From assembly GCA_017651465.1 (NCBI GenBank), contig JAGCCX010000061.1, positions 48,563 to 112,562 on the forward strand: 64,000 nucleotides of DNA. Direction: 5' to 3'. The stretch is from Bacteroidales bacterium. GTDB lineage: Bacteria; Bacteroidota; Bacteroidia; Bacteroidales; UBA932. Positions 47,490 through 56,357 of the stretch are shown one piece after another (position 1 is the stretch's first letter; each line of letters opens with the position of its first letter). The translations under genes and the position numbers were made by a program. The notes under the pieces were generated by a model that made no database searches, was not told the DNA's origin, and saw only the letters and a program-made list of their open reading frames with translations.

Positions 47490-48596
47490 ATGAACTTCAG
47501 GCCTATGAATTTAGTTTGGATAGCCGTGGCGTGCATAGCCGTTGCCGCCGCAATCATTTACGCCCGGAGGGGCAAGGACTCTGCTCCGGTTCCCGGTACG
47601 GACGGAGATAAATACGTTCCCTACGAGCAGCGCACGGGCGGCGAGTCCGTGGTGTACTTCACCCGCGATCTCTCCCCCGAGGGGCTTATCAAGGCGTACG
47701 AAAAGGTCAATGGCAAGATTACCGGCAAGGTAGGAGTCAAGCTCCACACAGGCGAGCAGAACGGGCCCAACATCATCCCCAGCTCCTGGGTGAAGGCCTT
47801 GTTTGAAAAAGACCTGCCCGACGCTACCATAATCGAAACCAACACCTATTACGAGGGCGACCGTTCCACCACCGCCCTCCACCGCAAGACCATCGAAGTC
47901 AACGGCTGGACTTTCTGTCCCGTCGACATTATTGACGAGGAGGGCAACGAATGTCTTCCTGTAAAAGGCGGTAAATGGTTCAAGCAGATGTCGGTAGGCG
48001 CCCACCTTCTCAACTACGACTCGATGGTCGCCCTTACCCACTTCAAGGGCCATACCCAGGGCGGTTTTGGCGGAAGCAACAAAAACATAGGCATAGGCTG
48101 CGCAGACGGTCATCTCGGGAAAGCCTGGATACATACGACTCCCGGTCAGCCCGACCAGTGGGACATTGCGCAGGAAGAGTTTATGGAGAGAATGACCGAA
48201 TCGACCAAGGCCACCATCGACCATTTCGGGGAGCACGTCACCTACGTCAACGTTATGCGCAATATGTCGGTTTCCTGCGATTGCGAGGGACTGGCGGCCG
48301 AGCCCGTGGTTACGCCCAACGTGGGCATACTTTCATCTACTGACATACTCGCCATCGACCAGGCCTGCATCGACATAGTTTACGCTATGAAGGAAGAAGA
48401 GCACCACGCTATGCTTGAACGTATCGAGAGCCGTCACGGCCTGCGCCAGCTCAGCTATATGAAAGAGCTCGGTATGGGTAACGACCGCTACGTGCTCATC
48501 GACCTCGACAACGACGGGGCCCGGATAAGCGCGGCCGATGCGGCCAAGGGCCTGAAGCCGTTTGTCCTTCCTGAAGAAGAAGCCGCTGCCGAATAA
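47490..48596 (+). CDS. DUF362 domain protein with N-terminal membrane anchor
   Basis: Protein of 368 residues. Residues about 6-22 form one hydrophobic helix followed by basic residues, so the rest is probably anchored outside or at the inner membrane. The DUF362 part has VVYFTRDLSPEGLIKAYEKV, KVGVKLHTGEQNGPN, LTHFKGHTQGGFGGSNKNIG and SSTDILAIDQACIDIV blocks typical of the family, but none of the paired CxxCxxC ferredoxin motifs that many DUF362 proteins carry. Its function is unknown. The stop shares one base with the SpsF-like start, tying it to the sugar genes. A start at 47505 is a plausible alternative given the close -7 box. Confidence 0.82.
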   Translation: MNFRPMNLVWIAVACIAVAAAIIYARRGKDSAPVPGTDGDKYVPYEQRTGGESVVYFTRDLSPEGLIKAYEKVNGKITGKVGVKLHTGEQNGPNIIPSSWVKALFEKDLPDATIIETNTYYEGDRSTTALHRKTIEVNGWTFCPVDIIDEEGNECLPVKGGKWFKQMSVGAHLLNYDSMVALTHFKGHTQGGFGGSNKNIGIGCADGHLGKAWIHTTPGQPDQWDIAQEEFMERMTESTKATIDHFGEHVTYVNVMRNMSVSCDCEGLAAEPVVTPNVGILSSTDILAIDQACIDIVYAMKEEEHHAMLERIESRHGLRQLSYMKELGMGNDRYVLIDLDNDGARISAADAAKGLKPFVLPEEEAAAE

Positions 48597-49363
48597 TGAA
48601 AGTACTGGCTATAACACAGGCAAGATACGGTTCCACCCGTCTGCCTGCCAAAATACTCAAAGAAGTGGGCGGGATGCCCCTGCTGGAGATACATCTTCGA
48701 AGGATACTCAAGTCCGAATTGATCAGTGAACTCAAGGTGGCCACCACCCCCGAAGAAGGCGCGGTTTATATTACCGCCATAGCGGACAGGCTGGGAGTGG
48801 GTTATCACAAAGGTTCGGTCGACGATGTGCTCGACCGCTTTTACCAGACCGCGCTCCCGGAGAATCCCGACTACGTAGTGCGTCTAACCTCCGACTGCCC
48901 TCTCATCGACCCGGAAATAATCGATCTGGTAATCAAGACTTGCATCGAGGGCGGATACGACTACGCTTCCAATACGCTCTTCCCCACTTATCCCGACGGA
49001 ATGGATACCGAAGTATTCAAATTCTCCGCTCTCCGTAAAGCGTGGGAGGAAGCCCGGCTCCAGAGCGAACACGAGCACGTAACTCCTTATATCAAAAAGA
49101 ATTCGAGCGTTATGGGAGGGAGTCTCTTCAAGTCGTTCAACGTAGAGGCCTCCGCCGACCGCTCGGAGCTTCGGATGACGATCGATGAGCCCCGTGACTT
49201 CGAGCTGATCAAGGCCCTGATCGAGAATGTAGGAATAGAGGCACGCTGTTCCGACTACATCGCCTACCTGGACGCCCATCCGGAAGTTAAGGCGATAAAT
49301 TCGTCTATTATGCGTAATGAGGGTTATGCAAAGTCTCTTGCCAACGATAAAGTGATAAAGTAA
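48596..49363 (+). CDS. SpsF/NeuA-like nucleotidylyltransferase
   Basis: Protein of 255 residues. ITQARYGSTRLPAKIL at the start is the nucleotide-binding motif of the cytidylyltransferase family (QARxxSxRLPxK), and VRLTSDCPLIDPEIID gives the metal-binding Asp region. SpsF-type enzymes activate acidic or surface sugars as CMP or other nucleotide sugars. It sits ahead of a HemL-like aminotransferase and a NeuB-like synthase, each joined by TAATG overlaps, so it probably activates the product of those two. The nucleotide and sugar cannot be told from sequence. Confidence 0.85.
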   Translation: MKVLAITQARYGSTRLPAKILKEVGGMPLLEIHLRRILKSELISELKVATTPEEGAVYITAIADRLGVGYHKGSVDDVLDRFYQTALPENPDYVVRLTSDCPLIDPEIIDLVIKTCIEGGYDYASNTLFPTYPDGMDTEVFKFSALRKAWEEARLQSEHEHVTPYIKKNSSVMGGSLFKSFNVEASADRSELRMTIDEPRDFELIKALIENVGIEARCSDYIAYLDAHPEVKAINSSIMRNEGYAKSLANDKVIK

Positions 49364-50670
49364 TGGGAAAAGGACAAGAATTGTACAAAAAGGCCAAGAA
49401 GATGATTCCCGGCGGCACTATGCTCCTCTCAAAGAGGCCCGAGCAGCTGCTGCCCGAAAACTGGCCTTCATATTTCAGTAAATCCAAAGGCTGCAAGGTT
49501 TGGGACCTTGATGGCAAAGAGTATATCGACTGCTCTATGATGGGTATTGGCACCAACATTCTCGGATATGCCAATCCGGCAGTTGACGAGGCCGTGATGC
49601 GGGTGGTGCGCGATGGAAATATGACCACGCTCAACTGCCCCGAGGAAGTCTATCTCGCGGAGAAACTCCTGCAGATGAATCCCTGGGCCGGAGGCGTCCG
49701 TTACACCCGTGGAGGCGGCGAGGCCAATTCTGTATGCGTCCGCATAGCCAGGGCCTTTACCGGCAAAGATAAAGTCGCCATCTGCGGCTATCACGGCTGG
49801 CACGACTGGTACGTGTCGGTTAACCTTGGTGAGAGCGACGCTCTTGCGGGACATCTGCTTCCGGGCATTCCCACCGGCGGCGTGCCGCGCGGCCTCAGGG
49901 GCTCCGCCATCCCCTTCCATTACAACAATTTCGAAGAGTTGCTGGAGATTGTAGATACCAATCCAGACCTCGGTATCATCAAGATGGAAGTCTGCCGCAA
50001 TTTCGGGCCCCAGGACAATTTCCTCCAGAAAGTACGCAAACTCGCCACCGAGCGCGGTCTGGTGCTCATTTTCGATGAGTGCACCAGCGGTTTTCGCGAG
50101 ACTTTCGGGGGCCTCTTCCTCAAATATGGCGTGGAGCCCGATATGGCGGTATTCAGCAAGACCATAGGCAACGGCTACGCCTTGAGCGCCGTAGTGGGCC
50201 GCGCCGACATTATGGACGCCGCCCAGGGCTCGTGGATAAGCAGCACTTTCTGGACCGAACGCATAGGTCCCACCGCCGCCCTGGCCACGCTAGCCGAGAT
50301 GGAGAGGGTACGCTCGTGGGAGACCATAACCCGTCTGGGGCTGGAGAACAAGCGCCGTTGGCAGGCTCTTGCCGACAAGTACGGCCTGCAGATCGAGCAA
50401 TGGGGAATCCCCGCCCTCGCTGGCTATACTTTCAAGAGTGAGAATCATCTCGCTTACAAGACCTACATCACCCAGCAGATGCTTGAAAAGGGTTTTCTTG
50501 CCGGCAACAGTATGTATACCTGCATTGCACACACACCCGACATCCTCGACCGCTACTTCGAAGAACTCGACAAGGTCTTTGCCGACATTCGCGACTTCGA
50601 AGACGGACGCGACATTACCAAGGCCCTCAAGGGCCCGGTATGCCAGTCGGGCTTTAAACGTCTTAACTAA
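49363..50670 (+). CDS. HemL-like class III aminotransferase in a sugar cluster
   Basis: Protein of 435 residues of the glutamate-1-semialdehyde aminomutase type. It has DLDGKEYIDCSMMGIGTN, RYTRGGGEANSVCVRIARAF, a FDECTSGFRE block with the PLP-binding Asp, and Lys266 in FSKTIGNGYA, the Schiff-base Lys. It lacks the neighbourhood of haem genes, and its partners are nucleotidylyltransferase and NeuB-like genes, so it more likely acts on a keto or aldehyde sugar than on glutamate semialdehyde. The start shares one base with the preceding stop and its stop overlaps the next start in the same way. Confidence 0.85.
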   Translation: MGKGQELYKKAKKMIPGGTMLLSKRPEQLLPENWPSYFSKSKGCKVWDLDGKEYIDCSMMGIGTNILGYANPAVDEAVMRVVRDGNMTTLNCPEEVYLAEKLLQMNPWAGGVRYTRGGGEANSVCVRIARAFTGKDKVAICGYHGWHDWYVSVNLGESDALAGHLLPGIPTGGVPRGLRGSAIPFHYNNFEELLEIVDTNPDLGIIKMEVCRNFGPQDNFLQKVRKLATERGLVLIFDECTSGFRETFGGLFLKYGVEPDMAVFSKTIGNGYALSAVVGRADIMDAAQGSWISSTFWTERIGPTAALATLAEMERVRSWETITRLGLENKRRWQALADKYGLQIEQWGIPALAGYTFKSENHLAYKTYITQQMLEKGFLAGNSMYTCIAHTPDILDRYFEELDKVFADIRDFEDGRDITKALKGPVCQSGFKRLN

Positions 50671-51740
50671 TGATCGATATGCTTAAGTTCAACAAAAACA
50701 TCAAGATAGGCGACCGGATGATAGGTCCGGACTACCCCACTTATTTCATCGCCGAGATAGGCGGCAATTTTGACGGCAGCCTCGAAAAGGCCAAGCGTCT
50801 TATCGACGCGGCCAAGGAAGCCGGCGCCGACTGCGCCAAGTTCCAGACATTCAAGGCCGAAAGCATTGTTTCCGAAGGCGGTTTCTCCAAGATGACCCTC
50901 CACGGGGTACACGGCTCCTGGGGCCGTACCGTAAGCGAAGTGTTCAAAGATGTGGAGTTCCCCCTTGAATGGCACCAGGAGATTGCTGATTACTGCAAGC
51001 AGGTGGGCATAGACTTCTCAACCTCTCCGTACTTCAAAGAGGCCATCGACGCCTGCGTCGACCTGAAGGTGCCTTTCATTAAGATTGGCTCTGGCGAGAT
51101 CACCTGGCTCGAGATGCTTGAGTACACCGCTTCCAAGGGTATTCCCGTGATGCTGGCCACCGGCGACGCCACTATGTCGGAGATAGACGAGGCGGTGAGG
51201 GCCATCGAGAAGACCGGCAACAAAGACCTGGTCCTTATGCAGTGCATCACCAACTATCCTTCCAAGATCGACAGCGCCAATGTCAACGTGCTCAAGACCT
51301 ACCAGTCGGCCTTCGACTGCCTTACGGGCTATTCCGACCACTCCCCCGGACACGTCGTCGCCCTGGCTTCGGTTGTGCTCGGAGGACGCGTGATCGAGAA
51401 GCACTTTACTCTCAACAAACACGACAAGGGCCCCGATCATCCGCACTCAATGGAGCCGGCTGAATTCAAGTTTATGGTAGATTCCATCCGCGAGGTGGAG
51501 CGTGCTATGGGCAGCACCCGCAAGGAGGTCGTCAAGGAGGAAAGCGAGACGGTGTTCGTACAGCGCCGCTGCCTTTACGCCAAGCGTGACCTCAAGAAGG
51601 GCGATGTTCTGAGGGAAGAGGATATCGACGTGCTGCGTCCGGCTCTCGGCATTCCTCCCAAGTTCAAGCAGACCATCATAGGAAAAGCCGTCAACAAGGA
51701 TATTCCCGCCCGCGATCCTATTTTCTGGGAAGACTTATAA
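50670..51740 (+). CDS. NeuB/SpsE-like sialic (nonulosonic) acid synthase
   Basis: Protein of 356 residues with the two NeuB domains. The barrel starts YFIAEIGGNFDGSLEKAKRL and continues AGADCAKFQTF, with STSPYFKEAIDACVDL and FIKIGSGEITWL later; the family's EIGxNH has Phe in place of His. The C-terminal SAF domain (residues about 290-350) is the antifreeze-like part. These enzymes condense phosphoenolpyruvate with a hexosamine-type sugar to give a nine-carbon acid. No dehydratase, epimerase or acetyltransferase genes are in the cluster, so the sugar substrate is unclear. Confidence 0.88.
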   Translation: MIDMLKFNKNIKIGDRMIGPDYPTYFIAEIGGNFDGSLEKAKRLIDAAKEAGADCAKFQTFKAESIVSEGGFSKMTLHGVHGSWGRTVSEVFKDVEFPLEWHQEIADYCKQVGIDFSTSPYFKEAIDACVDLKVPFIKIGSGEITWLEMLEYTASKGIPVMLATGDATMSEIDEAVRAIEKTGNKDLVLMQCITNYPSKIDSANVNVLKTYQSAFDCLTGYSDHSPGHVVALASVVLGGRVIEKHFTLNKHDKGPDHPHSMEPAEFKFMVDSIREVERAMGSTRKEVVKEESETVFVQRRCLYAKRDLKKGDVLREEDIDVLRPALGIPPKFKQTIIGKAVNKDIPARDPIFWEDL

Positions 51741-52333
51741 TGATAACCGACAGAGAAAAAATACTGGCGATAGTCGATAACGACTGCCTGATGCATTCCG
51801 ATGCCGCCATACTCCTCGAAGGCGACGGGTTCTTCCGTTTCCAGAAGGCGGTGGACCTGTACAAGACCGGGCAGGTTGAGCGTATCGTGTTCAGCGGCAA
51901 CATAATAGACAAAGACTACGGCAGTTTCCCCTACGAAGAAGTAGCCCCGTTTATCCTTAACCAGGGAGTTCCCGAGAAGGATCTTATCCACGAAGCCAAG
52001 TCGCAGCATACCAGGCAGCAGGCCATAGAAGTAGTTAAGATGGCAATGGATAACGGCTGGAAAAGATTGGCCCTCGTCGCCTCCCACGAGCATCAGTACA
52101 GGGCTTACCTGACTTTCCTCCGGGTCGTGCTGGACACCCGCAGCGGCATACTTCTGTTCAACGCCCCAGTACGTAACCTGAACTGGTTCGTGGACAGTGG
52201 CTGGGGTATGCGTTTCGAGCGTCTGGGCGCCGAAATCGAACGAATCGAAAAGTACTCGGCCCTCGGTCACCTGGCCACCGCCGATGAGGTTATAGAATAC
52301 CAGAAATGGAAAGAATCATTTCTTAAGCGATGA
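51740..52333 (+). CDS. YdcF/ElyC-like (DUF218) protein
   Basis: Protein of 197 residues without signal peptide. It has the DUF218 pattern: AAILLEGDGFFRFQKAVDLY, IVFSGN, SQHTRQQA and LVASHEHQYRAYLTF, the last resembling the family's TSxxHxxRA. Members bind SAM-like ligands or act in envelope sugar metabolism; the exact reaction is unknown. The start shares one base with the NeuB-like stop and the end overlaps the next gene by 4 bases, so it is part of the putative pathway. Confidence 0.82.
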   Translation: MITDREKILAIVDNDCLMHSDAAILLEGDGFFRFQKAVDLYKTGQVERIVFSGNIIDKDYGSFPYEEVAPFILNQGVPEKDLIHEAKSQHTRQQAIEVVKMAMDNGWKRLALVASHEHQYRAYLTFLRVVLDTRSGILLFNAPVRNLNWFVDSGWGMRFERLGAEIERIEKYSALGHLATADEVIEYQKWKESFLKR

Positions 52334-52953
52334 CCACTGAACAGCTGCACGCCTTGTTCGGGGACAGTTTCCTCGGGCCTGGGCAAATCAACAAAATGCT
52401 TGAGCAGATGGGCCTTGACCCCGTTTGCGAGGCGGATGTGCCCCCGGTGGGTTATTCCGACCAGACCCTGAGGGAAAACGCATCCACCCACCTGCTGGTC
52501 CTCGGATACGGCGGCAAAGAAGGCACGCCGCTCGATATCCTGCGTTTCCGCGACCATTTCGGCACCGATCCGGACAAGAGCGAGCCCTGCTTTTACAATC
52601 AAGACTGGTACCTCAAAGAAGATTTTATTCTCAAGACCCTTGAGCCGCGCTGGTATCTGATCAGGAAAGAAGTGATAGAAGAGAGCCGCGCGCAGCAGCC
52701 CGACGCCCTGCTGAAAGCCGACATAGTCTTCCCTTCCGCCATACTTTGCGTCTATACTTTCTTTGCTTATTACTTTGCGAGCGGGCGCTTCCTCTGGTAT
52801 CACGACTTCGTGTGGTGTTCCGACCTTGACCACAACTCCGACCGCATATATGTCGGCAAATATAACGACGTTGACGGAGTAAACAAGAACGGCTTCAGCA
52901 TCCACCGCCACCTGGCCCTCCGCCCCTGCTACGGAAGCATCACTGCCATCTAG
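52330..52953 (+). CDS. Protein of unknown function at the end of the sugar operon
   Basis: Protein of 207 residues with no family that I recognise. It begins with an acidic helix (TTEQLHALFGDSFLG), then FYNQDWYLKEDFIL, and a hydrophobic stretch around residues 137-157 (PSAILCVYTFFAYYFASG) followed by an acidic, aromatic block FLWYHDFVWCSDLDHNSDRI. The last part resembles a metal- or sugar-binding surface with many His, Asp and Trp residues. It overlaps the DUF218 gene by 4 bases (ATGA) and is followed by a strong terminator, so it is the last gene of the operon and probably takes part in the same process. Confidence 0.75.
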   Translation: MTTEQLHALFGDSFLGPGQINKMLEQMGLDPVCEADVPPVGYSDQTLRENASTHLLVLGYGGKEGTPLDILRFRDHFGTDPDKSEPCFYNQDWYLKEDFILKTLEPRWYLIRKEVIEESRAQQPDALLKADIVFPSAILCVYTFFAYYFASGRFLWYHDFVWCSDLDHNSDRIYVGKYNDVDGVNKNGFSIHRHLALRPCYGSITAI

Positions 52954-52978
52954 CCGGGAACCGCCGGCAGAACCATAA

Positions 52979-53027
52979 AAATCAGCAATGTCTTAAAGAA
53001 TCGTAAAAAAGACGTTGCTGATTTTTT
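52979..53027 (+). terminator. Terminator of the six-gene overlapping operon
   Basis: A 14-bp stem (52981-52994 with 53009-53022, one G-T pair) with a 14-base loop, preceded by A and followed by a T run. Confidence 0.85.
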
Positions 53028-53069
53028 CGATTTGTAGGAAATACGCATCCTGCACTGCACCTTTGCGCT

Positions 53070-55019
53070 ATGAAATGCTTGCGCATAAAATGCCTGCTCG
53101 CCGCGCTGCTGTCGGCCGCGGCCTGCAGTACCCAGCACAAAATTGATGTGCTCAAAGCCTCCGACGCACAGGCGCGCCTGGTGCTGCCCGCAAAAGAACA
53201 GGTGCGGGAAATCAAGTTCGGGGAGCAGGTCCGCGACACCCTGCAGGTCGTTGATTTCGAAGGACAGGAAATGCTGATAATGAACGCTATCCGCGACGAG
53301 GACGGAGAGATGGTTGCTACCGACCGCATTACCGCTTCGTACGTCACGGCCCGCTTTCGCAACGTGGCGGAACGCAAGGGCAGCGTAAACCTTGAATTTC
53401 AGGTGATAGTCCCCAAAGATATGCAGGACAGCAAGTGGCAGCTTCGGCTCAACCCCGATATGTTCATCCTTGGAGACTCGCTCCGTCTTGAGCCTGTCAT
53501 CATAACCGGGCGGGACTATCGCAAAGCCCAGCTGAGGGGATATCAGCAGTACCAGAAATTCCTCGATTCCATCATTACCGACACCACTCGCTTCATAAAC
53601 CTCAGGGCCCTTGAAATCTTCCTGGAGCGCAACATCCCGCAGGTATATGCTTTCCGGGGCGATACCACATTTGTCTCCGACGAACAGTTCGCATCGGCAT
53701 ACGGAGTGACCGAAAAACAGGCAGTGGACCACTATACCTATATGCTCTGGAAACGCTGGAACCGCTACCGTGCGGGCCGCAAGGACATAATGTTCCGCCG
53801 CTATGTCAAAGCCCCCATAGTGAGCGGAGGAATCAGGCTCGATACGGTAATCGCAAATGCCAACGGGGACTTTGTGTATAACTACATACAGACCATCCAC
53901 ACCCGTCCGGCCCTTCGCAAAGTAGATATCGTGCTGTCCGGTGACATACGCGAGCAAGACAAGCGTATCTATACCATACCGCGCAGCGAAGCGCTTACGT
54001 TCTACATCTCGTCGTTATCATCTCTTGCGGACAATACCGAAAAATACCTCCAGAAGATTATCCGCCGCCGTGTGGAGGCAAATACGGCGTGCTATATCGA
54101 GTTCCCGCAAGGCAAGGCCGGCATCGATGAGAGCTTGGGCAACAACCCGGGCGAAATCGGAAGGATAAAAGGGAACCTGCGCGACCTGCTGGTAAACGAA
54201 ATCTACGAACTTGATTCTATTTCAGTGGCGGCCTTCGCCTCTCCGGAGGGAGTGCAGAAAGCTAATGAAGCACTGTCGGAAAAACGCGCCAAAAGTGCAT
54301 CAAGTTACTTTGCTTCCTACGTAAAAGAACTCAAAGACTCGCTGGAGAGGGCCCAGGGGGCGTTTATCAGACTGGATGGCGATAGGATCCTGCCTTCGCG
54401 CAGCCCGGATATTCAGTTCCAGGGCAGCAGCGGCGGGGAGAACTGGCTGATGCTCGACCGTCTCATAGAACAAGACCAGGCCCTGTCAAAGCGTACAAAA
54501 GAGCGCTACCGTCAGCTTTGCGCCGACTACTCCGAGCTGGACCTTCGCGAAAAGCTCCTTTCCCACGACGAGAGCTACCGGTACATACGCGAACACCTCT
54601 ACCCGCGGCTGCGAATAGTCAAATTCAACTTTTTCCTCCACCGCAAGAATATGGAGCAGGACACCCTGCATACCACTGAACTTGATACCTGCTATATGAG
54701 AGGTGTCGAATACCTGCGGGAGCGCGACTATGAGCAGGCCCTCAAGGTGCTGAGGCCTTATGCCGACTACAATACGGCCGTGGCCTGCGTGGCTCTTGAA
54801 CGCGATCACTCCGCAATGGAGGTACTGGACAAGCTTGAAAAGAACGCCCGGGTGAATTACTTGCTGGCAATCATATATGCCAGACGGGGCGACGAGAGGA
54901 ACGCCGTCCAGCACTACATTCATTCCTGTTCCCAGGATCCCTCGTTCATCCATCGGGGCAATCTCGATCCGGAAATCAGCGGCCTGATAAGCAAATATGA
55001 GCTAAATTTGGACAAATAA
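53070..55019 (+). CDS. OmpA-like lipoprotein with C-terminal TPR-like region
   Basis: Protein of 649 residues with a lipoprotein signal (LLSAAACS, Cys19). Residues about 355-430 resemble an OmpA C-terminal domain, SISVAAFASPEGVQKANEAL followed by SEKRAKSASSYF, the region that binds peptidoglycan. The last 100 residues look like short TPR repeats (YLRERDYEQALKVLRPY, then VNYLLAIIYARRGDERNAV). The long N-terminal part has no recognised domain. Such proteins link the outer membrane to the cell wall in Bacteroidota. It stands alone after a terminator, with only a weak promoter match (CACCTTTG) just upstream. Confidence 0.78.
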   Translation: MKCLRIKCLLAALLSAAACSTQHKIDVLKASDAQARLVLPAKEQVREIKFGEQVRDTLQVVDFEGQEMLIMNAIRDEDGEMVATDRITASYVTARFRNVAERKGSVNLEFQVIVPKDMQDSKWQLRLNPDMFILGDSLRLEPVIITGRDYRKAQLRGYQQYQKFLDSIITDTTRFINLRALEIFLERNIPQVYAFRGDTTFVSDEQFASAYGVTEKQAVDHYTYMLWKRWNRYRAGRKDIMFRRYVKAPIVSGGIRLDTVIANANGDFVYNYIQTIHTRPALRKVDIVLSGDIREQDKRIYTIPRSEALTFYISSLSSLADNTEKYLQKIIRRRVEANTACYIEFPQGKAGIDESLGNNPGEIGRIKGNLRDLLVNEIYELDSISVAAFASPEGVQKANEALSEKRAKSASSYFASYVKELKDSLERAQGAFIRLDGDRILPSRSPDIQFQGSSGGENWLMLDRLIEQDQALSKRTKERYRQLCADYSELDLREKLLSHDESYRYIREHLYPRLRIVKFNFFLHRKNMEQDTLHTTELDTCYMRGVEYLRERDYEQALKVLRPYADYNTAVACVALERDHSAMEVLDKLEKNARVNYLLAIIYARRGDERNAVQHYIHSCSQDPSFIHRGNLDPEISGLISKYELNLDK

Positions 55020-55038
55020 AGCCCTTTTAGTAATTTTG
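55007..55038 (+). promoter_or_regulatory. Promoter of the CoA transferase gene
   Basis: TTTG at 55007-55010, inside the end of the preceding gene, and TAATTTTG at 55031-55038 with a 20-base spacer. The leader to the ATG at 55047 is only about 8 bases. Confidence 0.6.
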
Positions 55039-55046
55039 CGCTCTGA

Positions 55047-56342
55047 ATGCAAAGTCTGAAGTTCGTATCGGCCGATGAGGCCGTGAGCCATATTCCATCG
55101 CACTGCCACGTGCATCTGAGCAGCGTGGCAAGCGTACCGCACTGCCTTATAGACGCGCTATGCCGCAGGGCGGATAATGGCGATGTGTGTGATATTCATT
55201 TCCACCATTTCCATACCGAGGGTCCCGCGCCTTACAGCGATCCCCGATACGAGGGCATCTTCTTCGACCAGGGCTTCTTCGTGGGGCCGAACGTACGGGC
55301 CAACGTCAACAGCGGCTATGCCGACTATCTGCCCGTACACTTGAGCGAGACTCCCCTCCTGTACCGAAGCGGGGCTGTCAAGCTCGGTGCTGCCCTGGTG
55401 AATGTTTCGCTTCCCGACAGCGAGGGCCGCGTATCCCTCGGCACCTCGGTGGACTGCTCGCCCGCGGCCATCGAATGCGCGGAAGTAGTAATAGGCGTGG
55501 TCAACCCCAACGTTCCCTTTTCGTACGGAGAGCTTATCCCGCTGAGCGCATTCGACTATCTGGTGAGCGACGACACTCCCCTCGTGACTGCCGGTTTTGT
55601 GGAACCTACCCCCACGGAGCTTGAAATAGGGCGCAACTGCGCCGCTCTGGTAGAAGACGGCGCCTGCCTCCAGATGGGCATTGGTTCGTTGCCAAACGCC
55701 CTAGCTTCCCAGCTTGGCGGGCACAAGAACCTGGGACTGCACACCGAAATGTTTGCCGACGGTCTCCTGCGCCTTATCAAGCAAGGGGTGATCAACGGCG
55801 CCGAGAAGCAGATTGACCGTGGCAAGGTGGCAGCGTCTTTCCTGCTGGGTTCAAAAGAGGTTTATTCTTTCATCGACCACAATCCTGACGTGCTTATGCG
55901 CCATATTGAATATATCAACGATGTGCGCATCATATCTTCCAACCGCAAGGCCACGGCCATCAATTCGGCCATCGAAGTTGACCTTACCGGCCAGATTTGC
56001 GCCGACAGCATAGGCACACGTATGTTCAGCGGCACAGGCGGGCAGCTCGACTTCGTGCGCGGAGCATCTTTGTCTGAAGGGGGCAAGAGCATTACCGTAT
56101 TTGCCTCCCGCACCAAAAAGGGCCGCAGCAAAATAGTTCCCCTCATCCATCCTGGCGGCGGCATTGTCACTCCAAGGGCCGATGCTCACTGGATAGTTAC
56201 GGAGTACGGCGCTGTGGATCTATACGGCAAAAGCCTCCAGGAAAGGGCCAGGCTGCTTATTTCCATCGCGCACCCCGACGACAGAGAGTCTCTGGAACAG
56301 GCGGCATTCGAGCGCTTCGGCCCGCATTTTCTTAGGGTGTAA
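55047..56342 (+). CDS. Acetyl-CoA hydrolase/4-hydroxybutyrate CoA-transferase family protein
   Basis: Protein of 431 residues with the two-domain CoA-transferase fold. LGLHTEMFADGLL holds the catalytic Glu (GLHTE) that forms the CoA thioester; GIGSLPNAL and the final IHPGGGIVTPRADAHWIVTEYG are family signatures. It moves CoA between short-chain acids such as acetate, butyrate or succinate, as expected of a fermenting anaerobe; the acid pair is not known. It has its own promoter, and its stop lies 15 bases from the convergent lytic transglycosylase gene. Confidence 0.9.
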   Translation: MQSLKFVSADEAVSHIPSHCHVHLSSVASVPHCLIDALCRRADNGDVCDIHFHHFHTEGPAPYSDPRYEGIFFDQGFFVGPNVRANVNSGYADYLPVHLSETPLLYRSGAVKLGAALVNVSLPDSEGRVSLGTSVDCSPAAIECAEVVIGVVNPNVPFSYGELIPLSAFDYLVSDDTPLVTAGFVEPTPTELEIGRNCAALVEDGACLQMGIGSLPNALASQLGGHKNLGLHTEMFADGLLRLIKQGVINGAEKQIDRGKVAASFLLGSKEVYSFIDHNPDVLMRHIEYINDVRIISSNRKATAINSAIEVDLTGQICADSIGTRMFSGTGGQLDFVRGASLSEGGKSITVFASRTKKGRSKIVPLIHPGGGIVTPRADAHWIVTEYGAVDLYGKSLQERARLLISIAHPDDRESLEQAAFERFGPHFLRV

Positions 56343-56357
56343 TCCCCTGGCGAACAA

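Noticed and set aside
49363-50670. Reading the HemL-like gene as the haem-synthesis enzyme hemL
   Set aside because: No haem genes nearby and all neighbours are sugar-type genes; residues outside the PLP site look divergent.
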